Source: Utricularia gibba
Taxonomy: Eukaryota; Streptophyta; Magnoliopsida; Lamiales; Lentibulariaceae
Assembly: GCA_002189035.1 (NCBI GenBank)
Contig: NEEC01000008.1
Coordinates: 1,302,001-1,366,000, forward strand
Length of the DNA stretch: 64,000 bases
Direction of reading: 5' to 3'
Positions 23,235 through 35,827 of this stretch are shown in pieces (within the stretch, counting starts at the first letter, position 1; each line of letters begins with the position of its first letter). The translations under genes and the position numbers were made by a program. The notes beneath the pieces were generated by a model. The model was not told the origin of the DNA, searched no databases, and saw only the letters and a list, made by a program, of their open reading frames with translations.

Positions 23235-26200
23235 AGGAATTGGCCCATGGATCCCCATTTGCAGTCTTCTGGTGTAATAATTCAGAAATAACATGAGTGT
23301 AGGGCATAAACCAAAAATTCTTGTTACAAAAATAGAATAAGCGGATCGTAACTTTTTTTTTTTAAATGCCGAATGGCGTGCAATCACCTATATTCGCTAT
23401 AGTGGGCTTTGAGTATTGGGCGCGGCCCACTCTGAACAATTCATGGATTCTGGTTGTTCCTGGGCCGTGTATTTCGTGCCGGGCCGGCTCAAGCCTACTT
23501 TTACATCTTGCAAACTTTTGCAAGAAAACGAATAAGTTACTAAATATCAACCATTCGAAATTTAAAAACATTGGGAATTAATTGTTTCATATTATTAAAA
23601 ATACTATAAGAGTAAAATCATAGGGATCATTTTTATAAATTTGATAAATATTAGAGATCATGAAGTACCCAATTTTCAAATTTTGAATATATTAAATTAA
23701 GTTCATCGTTTAATTTTGTCTTTGTTGATTATTTTTATGACTCCGTTTACAAAATGGTAACAATTTTGTATTTGATTTCTAATTATATCATTCTTTTGAA
23801 AATCAACTTTATGTAATTAATATTCGTACTACATACTTAAAATGTTTTATACTTTATTTTCTTTTAAAATTTATTGTAAAACAACATGCATCAATTTTTA
23901 GTATCATTACTAGGAAGATTATTATTCTTGCGTTTGATGTTTTGTGTATTATTATTTTTTTCTTCTTTTTTTCTTGACTTTCTTTTTCTTGTTTCTTTTT
24001 TTATGGAACCCAATCCATCAAAGTTTTGTCCGAGTCTAAGATCTTATCGAGAAGTTTTGATCCTGTGGACCAAGATATCCAGAAACCTTTCTTGTCAAAA
24101 AGTGGAAGCAACATATTTTATTTACTAATATATTGGGAGAAGTTTGGGCTGAACCTTGACTCGCATTTGAAAAAAAAAAATTTAAATTGAATTTTGCATT
24201 TTATTCAAAACCCTTGTTCCATCCTTGTACCGCCCCCTTAGAAGATGCTCCAAGCTTGGCCGCGGGTGCTGTAGGTCACTAGTTTTGCAAAAGGGTGTGT
24301 ACTGTGTAGGGTATGATTTGGTCCCTTGGCATGCTGTGTGTGATGCATGGCCTACCACCTCTCGGACCCCAACGCAAACACGACCATGTACTTGTGCTTG
24401 CCACATCAAAAATATTTACCTTCCCAGTTTTACAAGGTGGTTAAACAGAGATCTTTTTTTTTCTACCAGGGAGGGTGAAATGGGGCTTTTAAGAATGTGT
24501 TACATGTAAAACAAGAAGGGGCATCAGATTCTCATACTGGTTCAGTGTGAAAGGTGGTTTCTGAATGTCAATGGTGTTGATCGCAGTGTCCAGTTGTCGT
24601 CGCAGAAGACTCCAAGGATTCATGATTGAACTGGAAGCGTCCACAGGGATTCATGTTGAAGATCTCTTCTTTCTGTGTTTACTGTGCAATCTGAATTACA
24701 CCGCTTGCTCAGCTGTGTTTTCTTCTCCCAAGTTACGAGTTTTGAGTGTACTTTGTGTTGAATTGTGATGTGGGATAGTGATTTTGGACACAGAATGGGC
24801 ATCCCATACCCACATACCTGCACTGTTCCTGTGTTTGTGAGATTCAACATGGCAATCTCAGGTCTGTTTGTTTCAGGGAACACAACGGGACAAGTCAATA
24901 TTCTCAAGCTCTCTGGGGATCCACGGCTTGGATGTTTGCGGTGAGAGACAAGGCGCTATGTCTTTCGGTCGTATCTTTTGCTTTTTGCAATATTTGTTTG
25001 GTGTCCCACATTCTTTAATTAATGCTAATCATTAAATCCACTTACACATTTTAAACACTCCATGATTGTTTCTCACGAAATCACCCACAAACTTTTTCAC
25101 TTGCCTCTGGTAAAAGTAAAGGAGAGTTACCCTCATCCTTGTTCCAGTCCCCGGTTTTACCCTTAACTGAGTTGAGGACCCTAGAACTTGAACATCTTCT
25201 GCTGTCACCTACTTGAGAGGGGTGGATGTTGACTTTCAGAAAGGCAGTTCAACATCTTTCATTTAAAATAGACATATTCTCGACCAAACTTGTACGTGTA
25301 CATGAACTAGAACAGCCATATGACAGAAGTCAAAGCCTTCTTTTAAGTTTAGCATCCATAGAAACCTATGTGTAGTGTTGTTTAATAGTGTGAAGTGTTC
25401 ATTTGTGAATGCATTCAATACCAGATGTTCATTTAAATACAAAGAAAACCCAGAATAGCTTTTTGGCAGCTCCAAGCGCTGCTGTGCGCGGCTACTATTT
25501 TTCTGAAATTAGTTGGAAAGGACTACCGGAACAAAGCCGACAAGATGGTCGACCCCCACCATCAGAGGCACGCTTTGTAATTTAAGAGCCTTTTTTTCCA
25601 CTACTCATTCTTTCATTGGTTAATCATCGTCACCAGTGGGAGAGCGTTTCTAGCGAAGTGCTCCGTTTCATCTCCCCTCTCAGCTGTAACGAAACAGGGG
25701 TATTCAAAGAATCATTCTTCCACCATTTCTACCAACTCCAACACATTTATATTTGGTAACACATTTTCACCAGTGTTTTCTCCTAGAAGCCGCGTAAAGT
25801 TCCTGTCTTTGGTCCTGCCCTCGAGCCTTTATTTGTGGGGTGAATTGATTCTGTAATTAGAATGGAAAAAGGTCTTCTTCTGGTTAGCTGTGAGCTTAAA
25901 GCGTGTGGGATAGTGTAAAACTGTGAGTGAGCTTTATCCACTTGAGCCAGGATTTGAATTCTTCGTTGCCGGTTCTCTTCATTTCTCTTTCTTTTTTTCT
26001 CATCTGTCAATGACTTGGGAAACTGTGATAGCATGGAATTTGGATCCATTGAGGAAACGAAAAGGTGGCTTGAAAACAAAACAGGCTGGGCGTGGTTCTT
26101 GCAGAGGGAGTTAGGCTGATGTCTCTTGAACAAGCAAGAAGAAGAGGGGGAATGTTTCCTTTATTCCTCTGATTTCTGACCTCAGTTTTATTAGTGAAAA

Positions 26201-26248
26201 TTAGTTATCTTTTTAGTATCGCTGGAGAGTATTGCCATTTGATTTCAA
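23235..26248. other. Intergenic, leader of the LHW-like gene at the right end
   Basis: No coding region is supported. Short open frames at 24225-24509, 24565-24768 and 25923-26114 look like chance frames. The last kilobase is pyrimidine-rich and carries several short upstream ATGs, as expected for the promoter and 5' leader of the bHLH gene. Confidence 0.5.
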
Positions 26249-29200
26249 ATGGGGTATTTTTTGAAAGAGGCTTTGAAGACTCTTTGTGGAGTCAACCGAT
26301 GGTCTTATGCTGTTTTCTGGAAGATCGGCTTCCAAAATCCAAAGTGAGTTCGTTCAAAACTTTCTTGATGGCTGTCTATGTATCAAGTCTGTGTTTCTTT
26401 CCATTTTTTTGTTGTTTACTACTTTACTCTAAACAAGACGAAACATTGATTCTCCCATCCATTCTCTATCCCACGTCAGGAGCTTTGATGTGACCTTAGT
26501 AGATATCGAAGCTGGGTTATTGATTTGTTTTTGCAGGTTTACTGTTATGTTTTAAGAATTACTTGTTAGGATTATGTCTAAGATTGCTTAGTTTGTTGGT
26601 TATCATTTACACCATTCGGAATTTATTGTTGTCCCTTTTTTCCTATCTCTTCACTGGCCTTCACTTTCCATGCTTGGAGTTACCCGGTTGGTGAATCCAA
26701 TTTATCTCTGAGAATCTTCTTGCATTGAAGAAATAGTTTTTATGCGTTTTTTTAGGAAGATACGCCCTTCTGTCCTTTTCGTGGAGAATCTACTTATTAT
26801 TTCCCTTGTGAGGTTTACATTTTCTTGTTTTTGTTTTCGGGATGTTTCATGCGTTTCTTCTTAACATGTCAAATACGCCAACTCTGTTATTGAGTACACC
26901 TGGATATTTTCTAGGCTTCTAGTATGGGAAGACTGCTACCATGAGAGTTCATCAGACCCGAGATTTTCGGAGTTCCCTGGAAGTTCTACTCTTGAAAATA
27001 TCTGTCATGAATCTCAGGATAGGGGGAGTTTGCATTTGCTTGTAAACAAGATGATGTTTAACAACCAAGTTATTGTTGTTGGAGAAGGGTAAGGCACAAC
27101 CGATAGAATTCCTGTCTTTTCTTCTTTAGATAATGGAAATATTCTTAAACTGCACTCTGGTTTTCTCAGATTAGTTGGAAAAGCTGCATTTACAGGGATT
27201 ACCAGTGGATCCTGTCCGAGGATTTTTATCAACAAAATCATCATCACGAGGTAAATATGACATCAAAATCTGCTAGATAGGCTTCTGAGCTGCTTATCAT
27301 GGATGCCTTCGTGATTTATTTCACCTCATGTTTTTGTGGCCTTCCAGGTTCAGAACGAAGTATTTCAGCAATTCTTAGGTGGAATGCAGGTGTAGTTTCA
27401 TGATTATCTTCGTTTTCATCCAAACCATGATTTGTGTACTGCTGAAAATTTACTCTGCTCTGTCGGTTGCACAGACAGTTGCGGTCATTCCTGTTCTTCC
27501 ACATGGAGTCATTCAACTTGGATCATTCTTAACCGTATGTTTCTGCAACATATTTATATTCACATAAAAATTGAACGCTTCCTTAACCAAAAAATTGAAA
27601 TTTGTCGATGATATTCATGTGCTGAAATTTCTGATTGTGGTGGTTTATGATCTTGCATTTCATGCTTCTAGATCCCAGAAAATGTTGACTTTGTGAATGA
27701 TGTGGCTGCATTAATACTACACCTTGGATATTTATCTAGTGGCCTTCCTTCCGAGAATTCTGCAAGAAATGGATATCCTCCAAGGCTTAATTTTTCGGTT
27801 TCCCATGGAGACGCAACCATAACTGGCTTGTCTAAGGAGTCCAACGTTTTTGACGCCCATTGTTCATTCAACTCAATGGATTGTTTTCCATACTCTCAGC
27901 AAGCTTCCCTTCTGGATCCATCACTGTCCACTGGCATCCAAAATGAATTGCTGCTTAATGGTGCTCTCTTTTCGAGATACCAAGAGTATCCTAAAATTGT
28001 TCCAGAGGTTAAGCTGAAGTGTTCTTCCTCACCCCACATGAATGGTAGTTCAGAAGCTAGGATGGAACAGTCTAACTCATGTTATGTCTCAGGTTCAGCG
28101 CTAGATATATCTTCTGCAGAGGACAGTTTCAGAAAAATACCAGCTGACTTAAATGCTGTACTTGGACGTGGCCTGAGCAGATCGGCCGTAGCATCTTCGA
28201 ATTATATGATGAATGCTGATGGACATAGCTTTTGTAGCCATGCTGCAGCTCCTGTTGGGATCAAGCCTGCAATGCAGACTTGCCACTCATTGAACGTTGC
28301 ACGTCCCACAGTGAATTCATTTCTGTCTAATGGCTCTAGTGCCAAACTTGATCACAGGGAGGAAGCTCTTTCATCAAATGGATTAAATGCCTCCAAGGTA
28401 GAAATGCTGTTTGAAGAATCATTTGCTCGGCCCGGATGCAGTGATGATCTTTTCGATGCTTTGGGGGCGGATTTCAAGAATAAATTGCTCAGTGGCTGCT
28501 GGAATAGCTCCCTGGAAAATGAACCGGTTGCTAATATGGAAGCCTCTGAGTATCGCTCATCTATGAAACAGGCCATGGCTTCACTAGATGCTAATAATGC
28601 TCACACAGAGAGCTCTGAAAATGGGTGTTTTTCCATCCCATCAACGGTGTTGAAGGTTCAAGCCTCAATGACAAGCGCAGACCTCAGCAGCTCTTGCAAA
28701 ACAACATTGACAACTATGTGTTGCTCCTTCGCTCCCAATCCTTCCCCATCTTATTGTCAGTCAGCTTCGTTTTCACATGGAGCTAGTTCTGTTTGTGGAT
28801 CACAACTGACTTCTTTCTTAGAAAGCAATCAGAAAGCAACCCAGGGCAGCAGCGTGTCTACAGAGTTCTCGAAAAAACCTTGTGTTGCAGGCAAAGCAAC
28901 TCGCAAGAGGCTTAAACCTGGAGACAATCCTAGACCAAGACCAAAAGACCGTCAAATGATTCAAGATCGAGTTAAGGAACTAAGAGAAATAGTGCCAAAC
29001 GGGGGAAAGGTAGTAACCTGAATTGAACTTTCCATCATGCATGCAGTTCACGTTATGTTCCATACGAATGCCCTTTCTATTGCAGTGTAGCATTGACGCT
29101 CTACTGGAACGCACCATCAAACATATGCTCTTCCTACAAAGCGTAATGAAGCATGCTGACAAGCTAAAGCAATCTGGGGAGTCTAAGGTGTGAAATCATC

Positions 29201-29852
29201 AGCCATTTGCTGCACAGATAATTTTGAATCATTCACCACTCAAACAGATACTTAATTCTATTACTTTCTGGAATGCAGATTATAAGCAAGAATAGCAGCT
29301 TGGTTTCAAGAAACAACTTCGAAGGAGGAACTACATGGGCATATGAAGTGGGCTCACAATCTATGGTGCCCCCTATAGTTGTGGAGAATCTACATCAACC
29401 CGCCAACTGCGTGTCGAGGTAATGCACCTCATTTTCTGACCAGAATCATATAGCAGAACTACTACCTCCATTACTAACACATGCAGGCCTTCTTCTGTTA
29501 CAGATGCTTTGCGAAGAAAGCGGGTTGTTCTTAGAGATAGCCGATGTAATAAGGGGACTGGGGTTAACCATCCTCAAGGGTGTCATGGAGACACGGGGTG
29601 ACAAGATATGGGCTCGTTTTGTCGTCGAGGTAGTGCTTCGACTTCTCCTCAGAACCAGAACCTCCATCATTTGTGACTGATGTTGGGCTCAAACAGGCAC
29701 ACAGGGACATCACAAGGATGGAGGTCTTCATCTCATTAGTCCACCTTCTGGAACAAGGCGCTGAAGATGGAGCTACACAGCCACATGGCTTCAGCAGCAG
29801 CACCAAAAACACGAACCCTGAACAACTTCACACGGTTGCACCAGACCCTTGA
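26249..29852 (+). CDS. LONESOME HIGHWAY-like bHLH transcription factor
   Basis: Ten exons: 26249-26343, 26915-27088, 27170-27250, 27348-27389, 27475-27534, 27672-29009, 29086-29187, 29279-29418, 29504-29629 and 29697-29852 (TGA). The N-terminal MYC-N-like domain reads ALKTLCGVNRWSYAVFWKIG, LLVWEDCYHE, VIVVGEGLVGKAAFTG and AVIPVLPHGVIQLGS. A long Ser-rich middle exon leads to an atypical bHLH (RPRPKDRQMIQDRVKELREI, then CSIDALLERTIKHMLFLQSV). The C-terminus is a dimerisation region (MLCEESGLFLEIADVIRGLG). LHW-type factors pair with TMO5-type bHLH proteins to control vascular cell divisions. Two one-base deletions break the frame: in GGG at 27195-27197 and at the exon 8 end (GAGGTAA at 29416). 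Adding one base at each gives a continuous 771-residue protein. Which paralogue (LHW or an LHL) cannot be settled. Confidence 0.88.
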
Positions 29853-31514
29853 CACCGATCATGCGAAGCCGCCGGAGTCGGATCATCGATGTGTTGAGAG
29901 CGAGTGTCGATAAGTTCGCCGTGACGAACACATCTTCAAGGATTCCCCCCAGCCAAATAAGTGAAGGTCTCTGTTAGCTGTATCACATGCAATAGACAAC
30001 TATGCTTCTTTCCTCTGCTATCGCCATACGTCATAACACCTCAATTTTTTTTTATAATAGAAAGTAAGGGCCCCACATGGTCAACCGGCAGGTGGGTGCC
30101 GGGGAGAAATTGATTAAAAAGGTTTGAATAAATTAATAAAAGATTCCCACAACGTGGGCCTACGTGATATTGGGCCATGGACAATAATGATGATGGCCTC
30201 CTGACATCGAGCATCATCCTTAGCACATCAAGTGGCACCGCCCCTGCACAGTAACTTTCTTCCCGTTTCACTTCCTTCACGAAATATACATATTTTCGTT
30301 TCAATTTTTTCATTTTGAGTTTAGTTTGTGGACAATATTCCAAGTTACAATCAATATAAAAATTTTAACATTTAAATTTTAAAATTATGTTATAGGTTCT
30401 TTAATTTTTTTTATAAATAATTCAATACCAAATTTTTGAAATTATATTTAATCTCCTATATTATCAAAATTATTCGATTTTTATTTTTAAAATTTTTTTG
30501 AAAACTATTTGAATTTTTATTACATGGTTTGATAATTTAAAATATTTTTTTATAATTTTGAAACTTGAAATTTAAATTACTTATACTGACTTAAATTTGA
30601 AATTTTTTTATAATATTTTTCTCATTTTCTATATATATAAATTGTAAAATATTTATTTTATATACTTTTTGATAAATATAATGATATTTTAAATACATAA
30701 ATACATAATTAAAAGTGTCACCATACATCACAATCAAAAATATTTCATAAATCAAGGGGAATTATTAAAATATTTTAAATGGCAAAAACATTGTGAACTT
30801 TTTTTTATAAATAATTGATGATGTGAACCATTAAATCGCAATTCAAATTAATTAAACTGTTTATTTTAATTTTATATAATCTTTGAGTCGTTTTTTATTG
30901 GAAGTGATGTGAAGTTTTCAATAAAAATTATTAGTTATTTCCAAATGAACAATAATTACAAGTTTAAAAAAACAAATATCTATCACGTGCTTATCCACTT
31001 TTGTTTTTCAATAGACGTGCCAGCCTTGCTCTCTTTACAACCTTATGTTTCTAATCTCGGAAACATCAAATTCAACCACTTCCCAACTCCCAAGCTAACT
31101 GCCCGCATTTTCTCCTCCATTTTCCCAATATTTTAATTACAATTTACAATTTTTTCTATTCCTCCTGACCCATGGGCTTCCGGGTTCCTTTGAAGGATCC
31201 GACCCTAAATTTGGAAATAAAAAACCACTAGAAAACAAATATGCTGGAGCAGGTGTTTTGATTGCTGTTAGGCTCCAACTTGCGGAATTGTTTTCCAATG
31301 CATTAAATAACCGCTCCCAAACAGACCCATCCCAGGCGTGTCCATGTCCGAGTCCGTGTCCGGGTCCGCGTCCCAGCCCAGTGTCGTGAACTCTCAGGCA
31401 ATCTTTTTTTATAAATAATAAGGTTGAGATGAGGAAGACGGTGCCCCGCCCCTATCCACCACTGGACAACGGAGAAGGGAGAAAGAAGAAGGTAAGCGTA
31501 GGGTTACTTGTTCA
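29853..31514. other. Intergenic, AT-rich
   Basis: The 3' flank of the bHLH gene, a very AT-rich core at about 30350-30900, and the promoter of the glucosyltransferase gene. No coding region is supported. A phased GTCC repeat near the right end is listed separately. Confidence 0.6.
31338..31373. repeat. Phased (NNGTCC)6 repeat upstream of the UGT gene
   Basis: Six contiguous hexamers GTGTCC, ATGTCC, GAGTCC, GTGTCC, GGGTCC and GCGTCC keep GTCC in exact register while the first two bases vary. It ends about 140 bases before the UGT start codon. Confidence 0.85.
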
Positions 31515-32892
31515 ATGGAGCACCGCCACGTGGTCATCTACACTTTCCCTGCTCAAGGCCACCTCAACCCGGCTCTGCAGTTCGCCTACCGCCTCAACTC
31601 CGTGGGCGTCACGGTCACCTTCGTAACCAGCCTCTCCGCCCGCGCCAAGATCGACAAGGACGTCGTCGCCGGCGCGCAGGGGAAGTTATTGAGGTTCGCA
31701 TACTACTCCGATGGCTTCGACGGCGGATTTACCTTCCGTGACAACATGGATAAGCTGAAAACGGAGATGCGTAGGGAAAGCACCAAGACTCTGAGAGAGA
31801 CCCTCGCGGCTGCGGAGGAGGAGGGCCTGCCCGTGACGTACGTAGTTTACACTCTGCTTCTGCAATGGGCGGCAGCGGTGGCGCGTGAGTACCACGTTCC
31901 GGCTGCTCTGTTATGGATCCAGCCCGCGGCGGTATTGGCGATTTATTATTACTACTTCAATGGCTTGGAGGTGGAGATCTCCTCCAAATCCGACGACCCG
32001 GATTGGAAACTTCAGTTGCCGGGTATTCCTACTCGTTTTCCCAACGGGATATTCCTTCTTTCCTGCTTCCTTCCTCCCTTCCCTGTTTCAGTTCTCGGCG
32101 CTGCAGAGCTTCAAGGAGCAAATCGATTTCCTGCATTCGGAATCCAATCCGAATATTCTCGTAAACACGTTCGACGAATTGGAGACGGAGATCCTCCAAG
32201 GCCTGGGAAACTGGAAACTGATCGGGGTCGGCCCATTGGTCCCTTACTCCATCATCGACAAAAAAGATGGCGTATTCGGAGAACCAAAAGAAGACTACAT
32301 CGAATGGCTGAGTTCCAAGCCAAACCACTCTGTAGTATACGTCTCCTTCGGGAGCTTGCTGTCTCATCCGAAAGAGCAGATGGAGAAGATAGCGAAAGGA
32401 TTGCTCACCACAAAAAGACCATTCTTGTGGATCATTCGAGATGACAAGAAAGACGACGATGACCACAAGAAAAAGCTAACGGAAGAGGTTCAGGGCTTCG
32501 GAAAAATCGTTTCTTGGTGCAAGCAGCTGGAAGTCCTCACCCACCCCTCTCTGGGGTGCTTCATGTCGCACTGCGGATGGAATTCCACAATCGAGAGCTT
32601 GGCGTGCGGTGTCCCCATGGTGGCTTTCCCTCACTGGACTGATCAAGGAACGAACGCGAAGATGATAGAAGACGTGTGGAGAGTAGGAGTAAGAGTGAAA
32701 GCAGGCGATGGAGGGATAGTTGAGGATGAGGAGATCAGCAGATGCATTGAACTGGTTATGGATGGAGGGGAAAGCAGCAGAGAAATGAGGTACAATGCTC
32801 AGAAATGGAAGGCTTCTGCAAGAAAAGCTGCCCTTGAGGAAAATGGGAGCTCTAGAAAAAATCTCATGGAATTTGTAGGGCATTTGTCTTGA
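31515..32892 (+). CDS. UDP-glycosyltransferase, UGT75 type; frame broken by two single-base deletions
   Basis: This is an intronless family-1 glycosyltransferase. The N-terminal acceptor domain reads HVVIYTFPAQGHLNPALQFA, with the catalytic His of the GHLNP block. The C-terminal donor domain holds the 44-residue PSPG box beginning WCKQLEVLTHPSLGCFMSHC, with HCGWNSTIESLACGVPM and PHWTDQ. Its final Gln favours UDP-glucose. Overall wording (YYYFNGL, VNTFDELE, FGSLLSHPKEQMEKIAKGL) fits UGT75 enzymes, which act on auxin, ABA, anthocyanins or apocarotenoids, so the acceptor is unknown. The frame moves twice by one missing base: in the run TTTTCCC at 32036-32042 and near 32078-32086. The segment between them, QRDIPSFLLPSSLP, is the conserved family motif read in a third frame. 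With both bases restored the protein is about 459 residues; without them it is dead. Confidence 0.87.
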
Positions 32893-35823
32893 ATAATCAT
32901 TCTACTTTTACTTCCTTTTATTCACAATTCAAGAATTATATTTCATAACTTGTATGGAGTTTTAGTTATGTGATTTAAATTTTAGATACATTTGATAGAT
33001 AGATTTAAATAAAAAGTTAGTACAAAGTATTAGAAGTTTACTATAAAGCACTTTCATTTCTTTGTTTTCAATGATAAAAAGTTTAAATTTATCTAAAAAT
33101 AATTTTTAAATTAAAATATTAATTTAATTTAAAACTTATTAACAACCATCCATATTAAATAAAGCATCATTAATTTAAAAAGGTTGGTTTAAATATTCCT
33201 AACCTGAAGGTGCTAATTGACTTTAGTATGCTTGTAGACCTTGATAGGGTGTATGTAAAACATGTTTATATCACTCCAAACAAGTATATGCTCTATTTAA
33301 TAGATGTGATATGATTTTTTAAATAATTATTTTTTTAAAGTTATTGTCTAATGTAAGTTTTATTAATCAAAAAAATTATTGAAAGATGATCTTATGTTAG
33401 TCTTTAGAAGACATTTACTATGATTAAAACGATAGAAATATTGTGATATATTTCAAATCTTTATTATGCTGATATATTTATTTTAAATATATCTATAGCT
33501 GCAATAATAAGATTATAAACATATCTATGTAAATTTTATTTATCAAATTAACTATTAATTATTACATAAGTAGTGATTATTTAAATATAAATAATTAAAC
33601 TTTATATCAAATGTATTTGAAGTAAAATTCGATCTTCCGACGTGAACTGATTGGGCTGGGCTTTAGAAATGTGAGCCTACGGTAACTTACTGAAGCCCAA
33701 GAAAAAGATGGACAGGCTGCGATAATTAAGGCCCATAGTTCAAAAGACAAAGAGCTGAGATAAGGCCCCAGGCCCAAGCCGCTCAGACGGGTGGGGTTAT
33801 CTTCTTCTACCTTCAGCCGAAACAGCTCATCTTTGGCTTCGATTTTTTTCCCTGTTCCAGCTCCAGGTCGTAACAAAATCCCATGAGGGAATCTTCGAAA
33901 CACGTAAAACGAAAGGAACCTGACAAAACAGGCCCCGAATCGCCCAAAATGCCTTCGCAGGAGCTTCACAAGAGATTCCTTCTCTAGCAACTGTTTCTTT
34001 GAAGTGGCAGCGAGGATTTACTCATCTTCTTCGCTAAACCCAAAATCAGGAACTCAGCATGCGAGTTGCGAAGCGCGGAGGAAAAGGTTGTTTATTAAGT
34101 TTCTAAACAAGGGCATTTTGCACCCAATGCCCATTTCAGTCGAGAGTCACCGTTCTCAGTTTCCGGTGGACGCCGTCGTCTGCAATTTCCGGTCGCCCAA
34201 TCCACATCCACGAATTCTGGAATCCCCAAGTCAATGTTTTTGAAACATAGTTCATTATTTCGTTTCAGATCTGTGAGTAATTGAAAAAGAATGAATTTTT
34301 ACCGAGGCAGTAAAATCAACGACATATTTCAAAAGGGCTACAAGCTTACAGCAGCTATTTATTGGGTAGAATTAAAAAAAGGGGTGAATTTTAAAGGGAA
34401 GGGCAGAGAGAGATCTGCGAAAGTGAGGGGAGGTGGGCAGCGCAGGATGTGTCGCTTTCGCTCCCGTCTGTATATGCCGCGAAATCCGGACTCCAGCCTC
34501 AGCCCCCAGTCCCACCTCCCGTTGTAGTTACTGTAGAAAACGATGGGATAAGTGAAACCATGGGAAGCAAAGTCCGGCCCTTCAAACGGAAGGGAAACTG
34601 TCACGGAGGCAGAGGCAGTGTGAAAAAGGTTGGTGAAGCGTATTATTGTGAGCATTATTAGAGAAAGGGTTGTCTTATCTAAGCGGCATAATTGAATGGG
34701 CATCTTATCTTTCCATCCATCTCTAGGTAACTTTTGCAATTTTGACAGTGGAGAGTCAGTGAAATAATTTGTGGTTAGGGTGGTGTCATCTACTGCGACA
34801 TCCATTCTCCAGTTCACTGTGTTGTCGCTTGGTTTAGGTAACATACCGCTGGACGCATTGCACTTTCATTATTAGATGCTGTTGCATTCCATCGCAGCAC
34901 TCAACCTTCTGCACTTCTCAGAGAGCTGTAGTAGCAAGTGGTGTAGTCACTTCCAAAGGAGACAAAAGGAGCCCTCGACCAGACTCCTCAACAAGGACTA
35001 TTCGGCCTCAAACAGTTGATCAAGTGGTGAGTTTTATGAATTCAGATGGACTTGGAAACTTACATGATGATGGAAATACATGCTCATTATTGAGGGGGTG
35101 GGGGAGTGGAGTTTGCAGTATGTGGGGGAAATGGGAGGAGCATCTGGGTTGACCCTGTGCTGAGCGCTCCCAGCTCACGTCGTCTTGTTTTTCGTGATAA
35201 AAAAACAATCTTTTCTTGGGGTGATGTTGATCCGCCTTTATGCATAAAATATTGCTTTTATCTCAAGGGAGACCAATTTCGTTGAGACATGAGTGGGTGA
35301 TTCGGCGTCATCAAATTCCTTTTTCTACGTCACTACAAAACAATACGGAGAGATGGAAGATGGAGCTGAGCTGAGCTCAGAAGTGAGAACACAGCAGCAC
35401 TCCCCACATTTCCCTTCACTCCCCTTCCTTTAAATCCTCCATTTTTCTCAGATCTTTGCTTATGCTCTTCTCCACCCAAATGCAAGCTTCCCTTTCCTGC
35501 TCTCTGTGTTGATTCGAATCTGGGAAATGGGCTCTCCGGAGACCTCTTTTTCTTTTTGAGTATCACCATATGACCCATGTTTTGATTTCCTGGTTTCCAC
35601 TACAGGGAAGCTGTGAACTTCTCCCACACTTCGCTGAATCCCAAGTCTAAAAAAGCTCTAGTTGTTGTTGCTGCTGCTCCCGTGGTATTTTTAGTACTAG
35701 GGCTGGGGTTGTTCTAATCGCTGCTGAAACTGTACCCACTGCTCGCTTTCAGGGGCCAATGTTATGATCAGTTTGGGAGATTCGTGCAGAGTATGAGGAA
35801 ATCATGGAGATGGGAGGAGGGAA
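32893..35823. other. Intergenic, promoter and leader of AS1
   Basis: AT-rich from 32900 to 33600, then more balanced. Open frames at 33607-33990 and 34359-34844 (minus) and 34004-34243 (plus) show no known domain. The last few hundred bases are the 5' leader of AS1, with upstream ATGs at 35793 and 35804. Confidence 0.5.
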
Positions 35824-35827
35824 ATGA
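35804..35827 (+). promoter_or_regulatory. Upstream ORF whose stop overlaps the AS1 start codon
   Basis: ATG at 35804 opens a seven-codon frame (MEMGGGK) that stops at TGA 35825-35827. The AS1 start ATG is 35824-35826, so the two share ATGA. A second upstream ATG at 35793 opens a 19-codon frame that runs through the AS1 start to a TGA at 35850-35852. Both would limit AS1 translation if they lie in the mRNA. Confidence 0.6.

Noticed and set aside
31885-32164. Second and third frames over the UGT gene as separate genes
   Set aside because: They are pieces of one UGT protein displaced by two single-base losses; the conserved motifs line up in order across the three frames.
34359-34844. 161-codon minus-strand open frame before AS1
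   Set aside because: No recognisable motif, no splice or start context support, and low-complexity stretches; it most likely overlaps the AS1 upstream region by chance.
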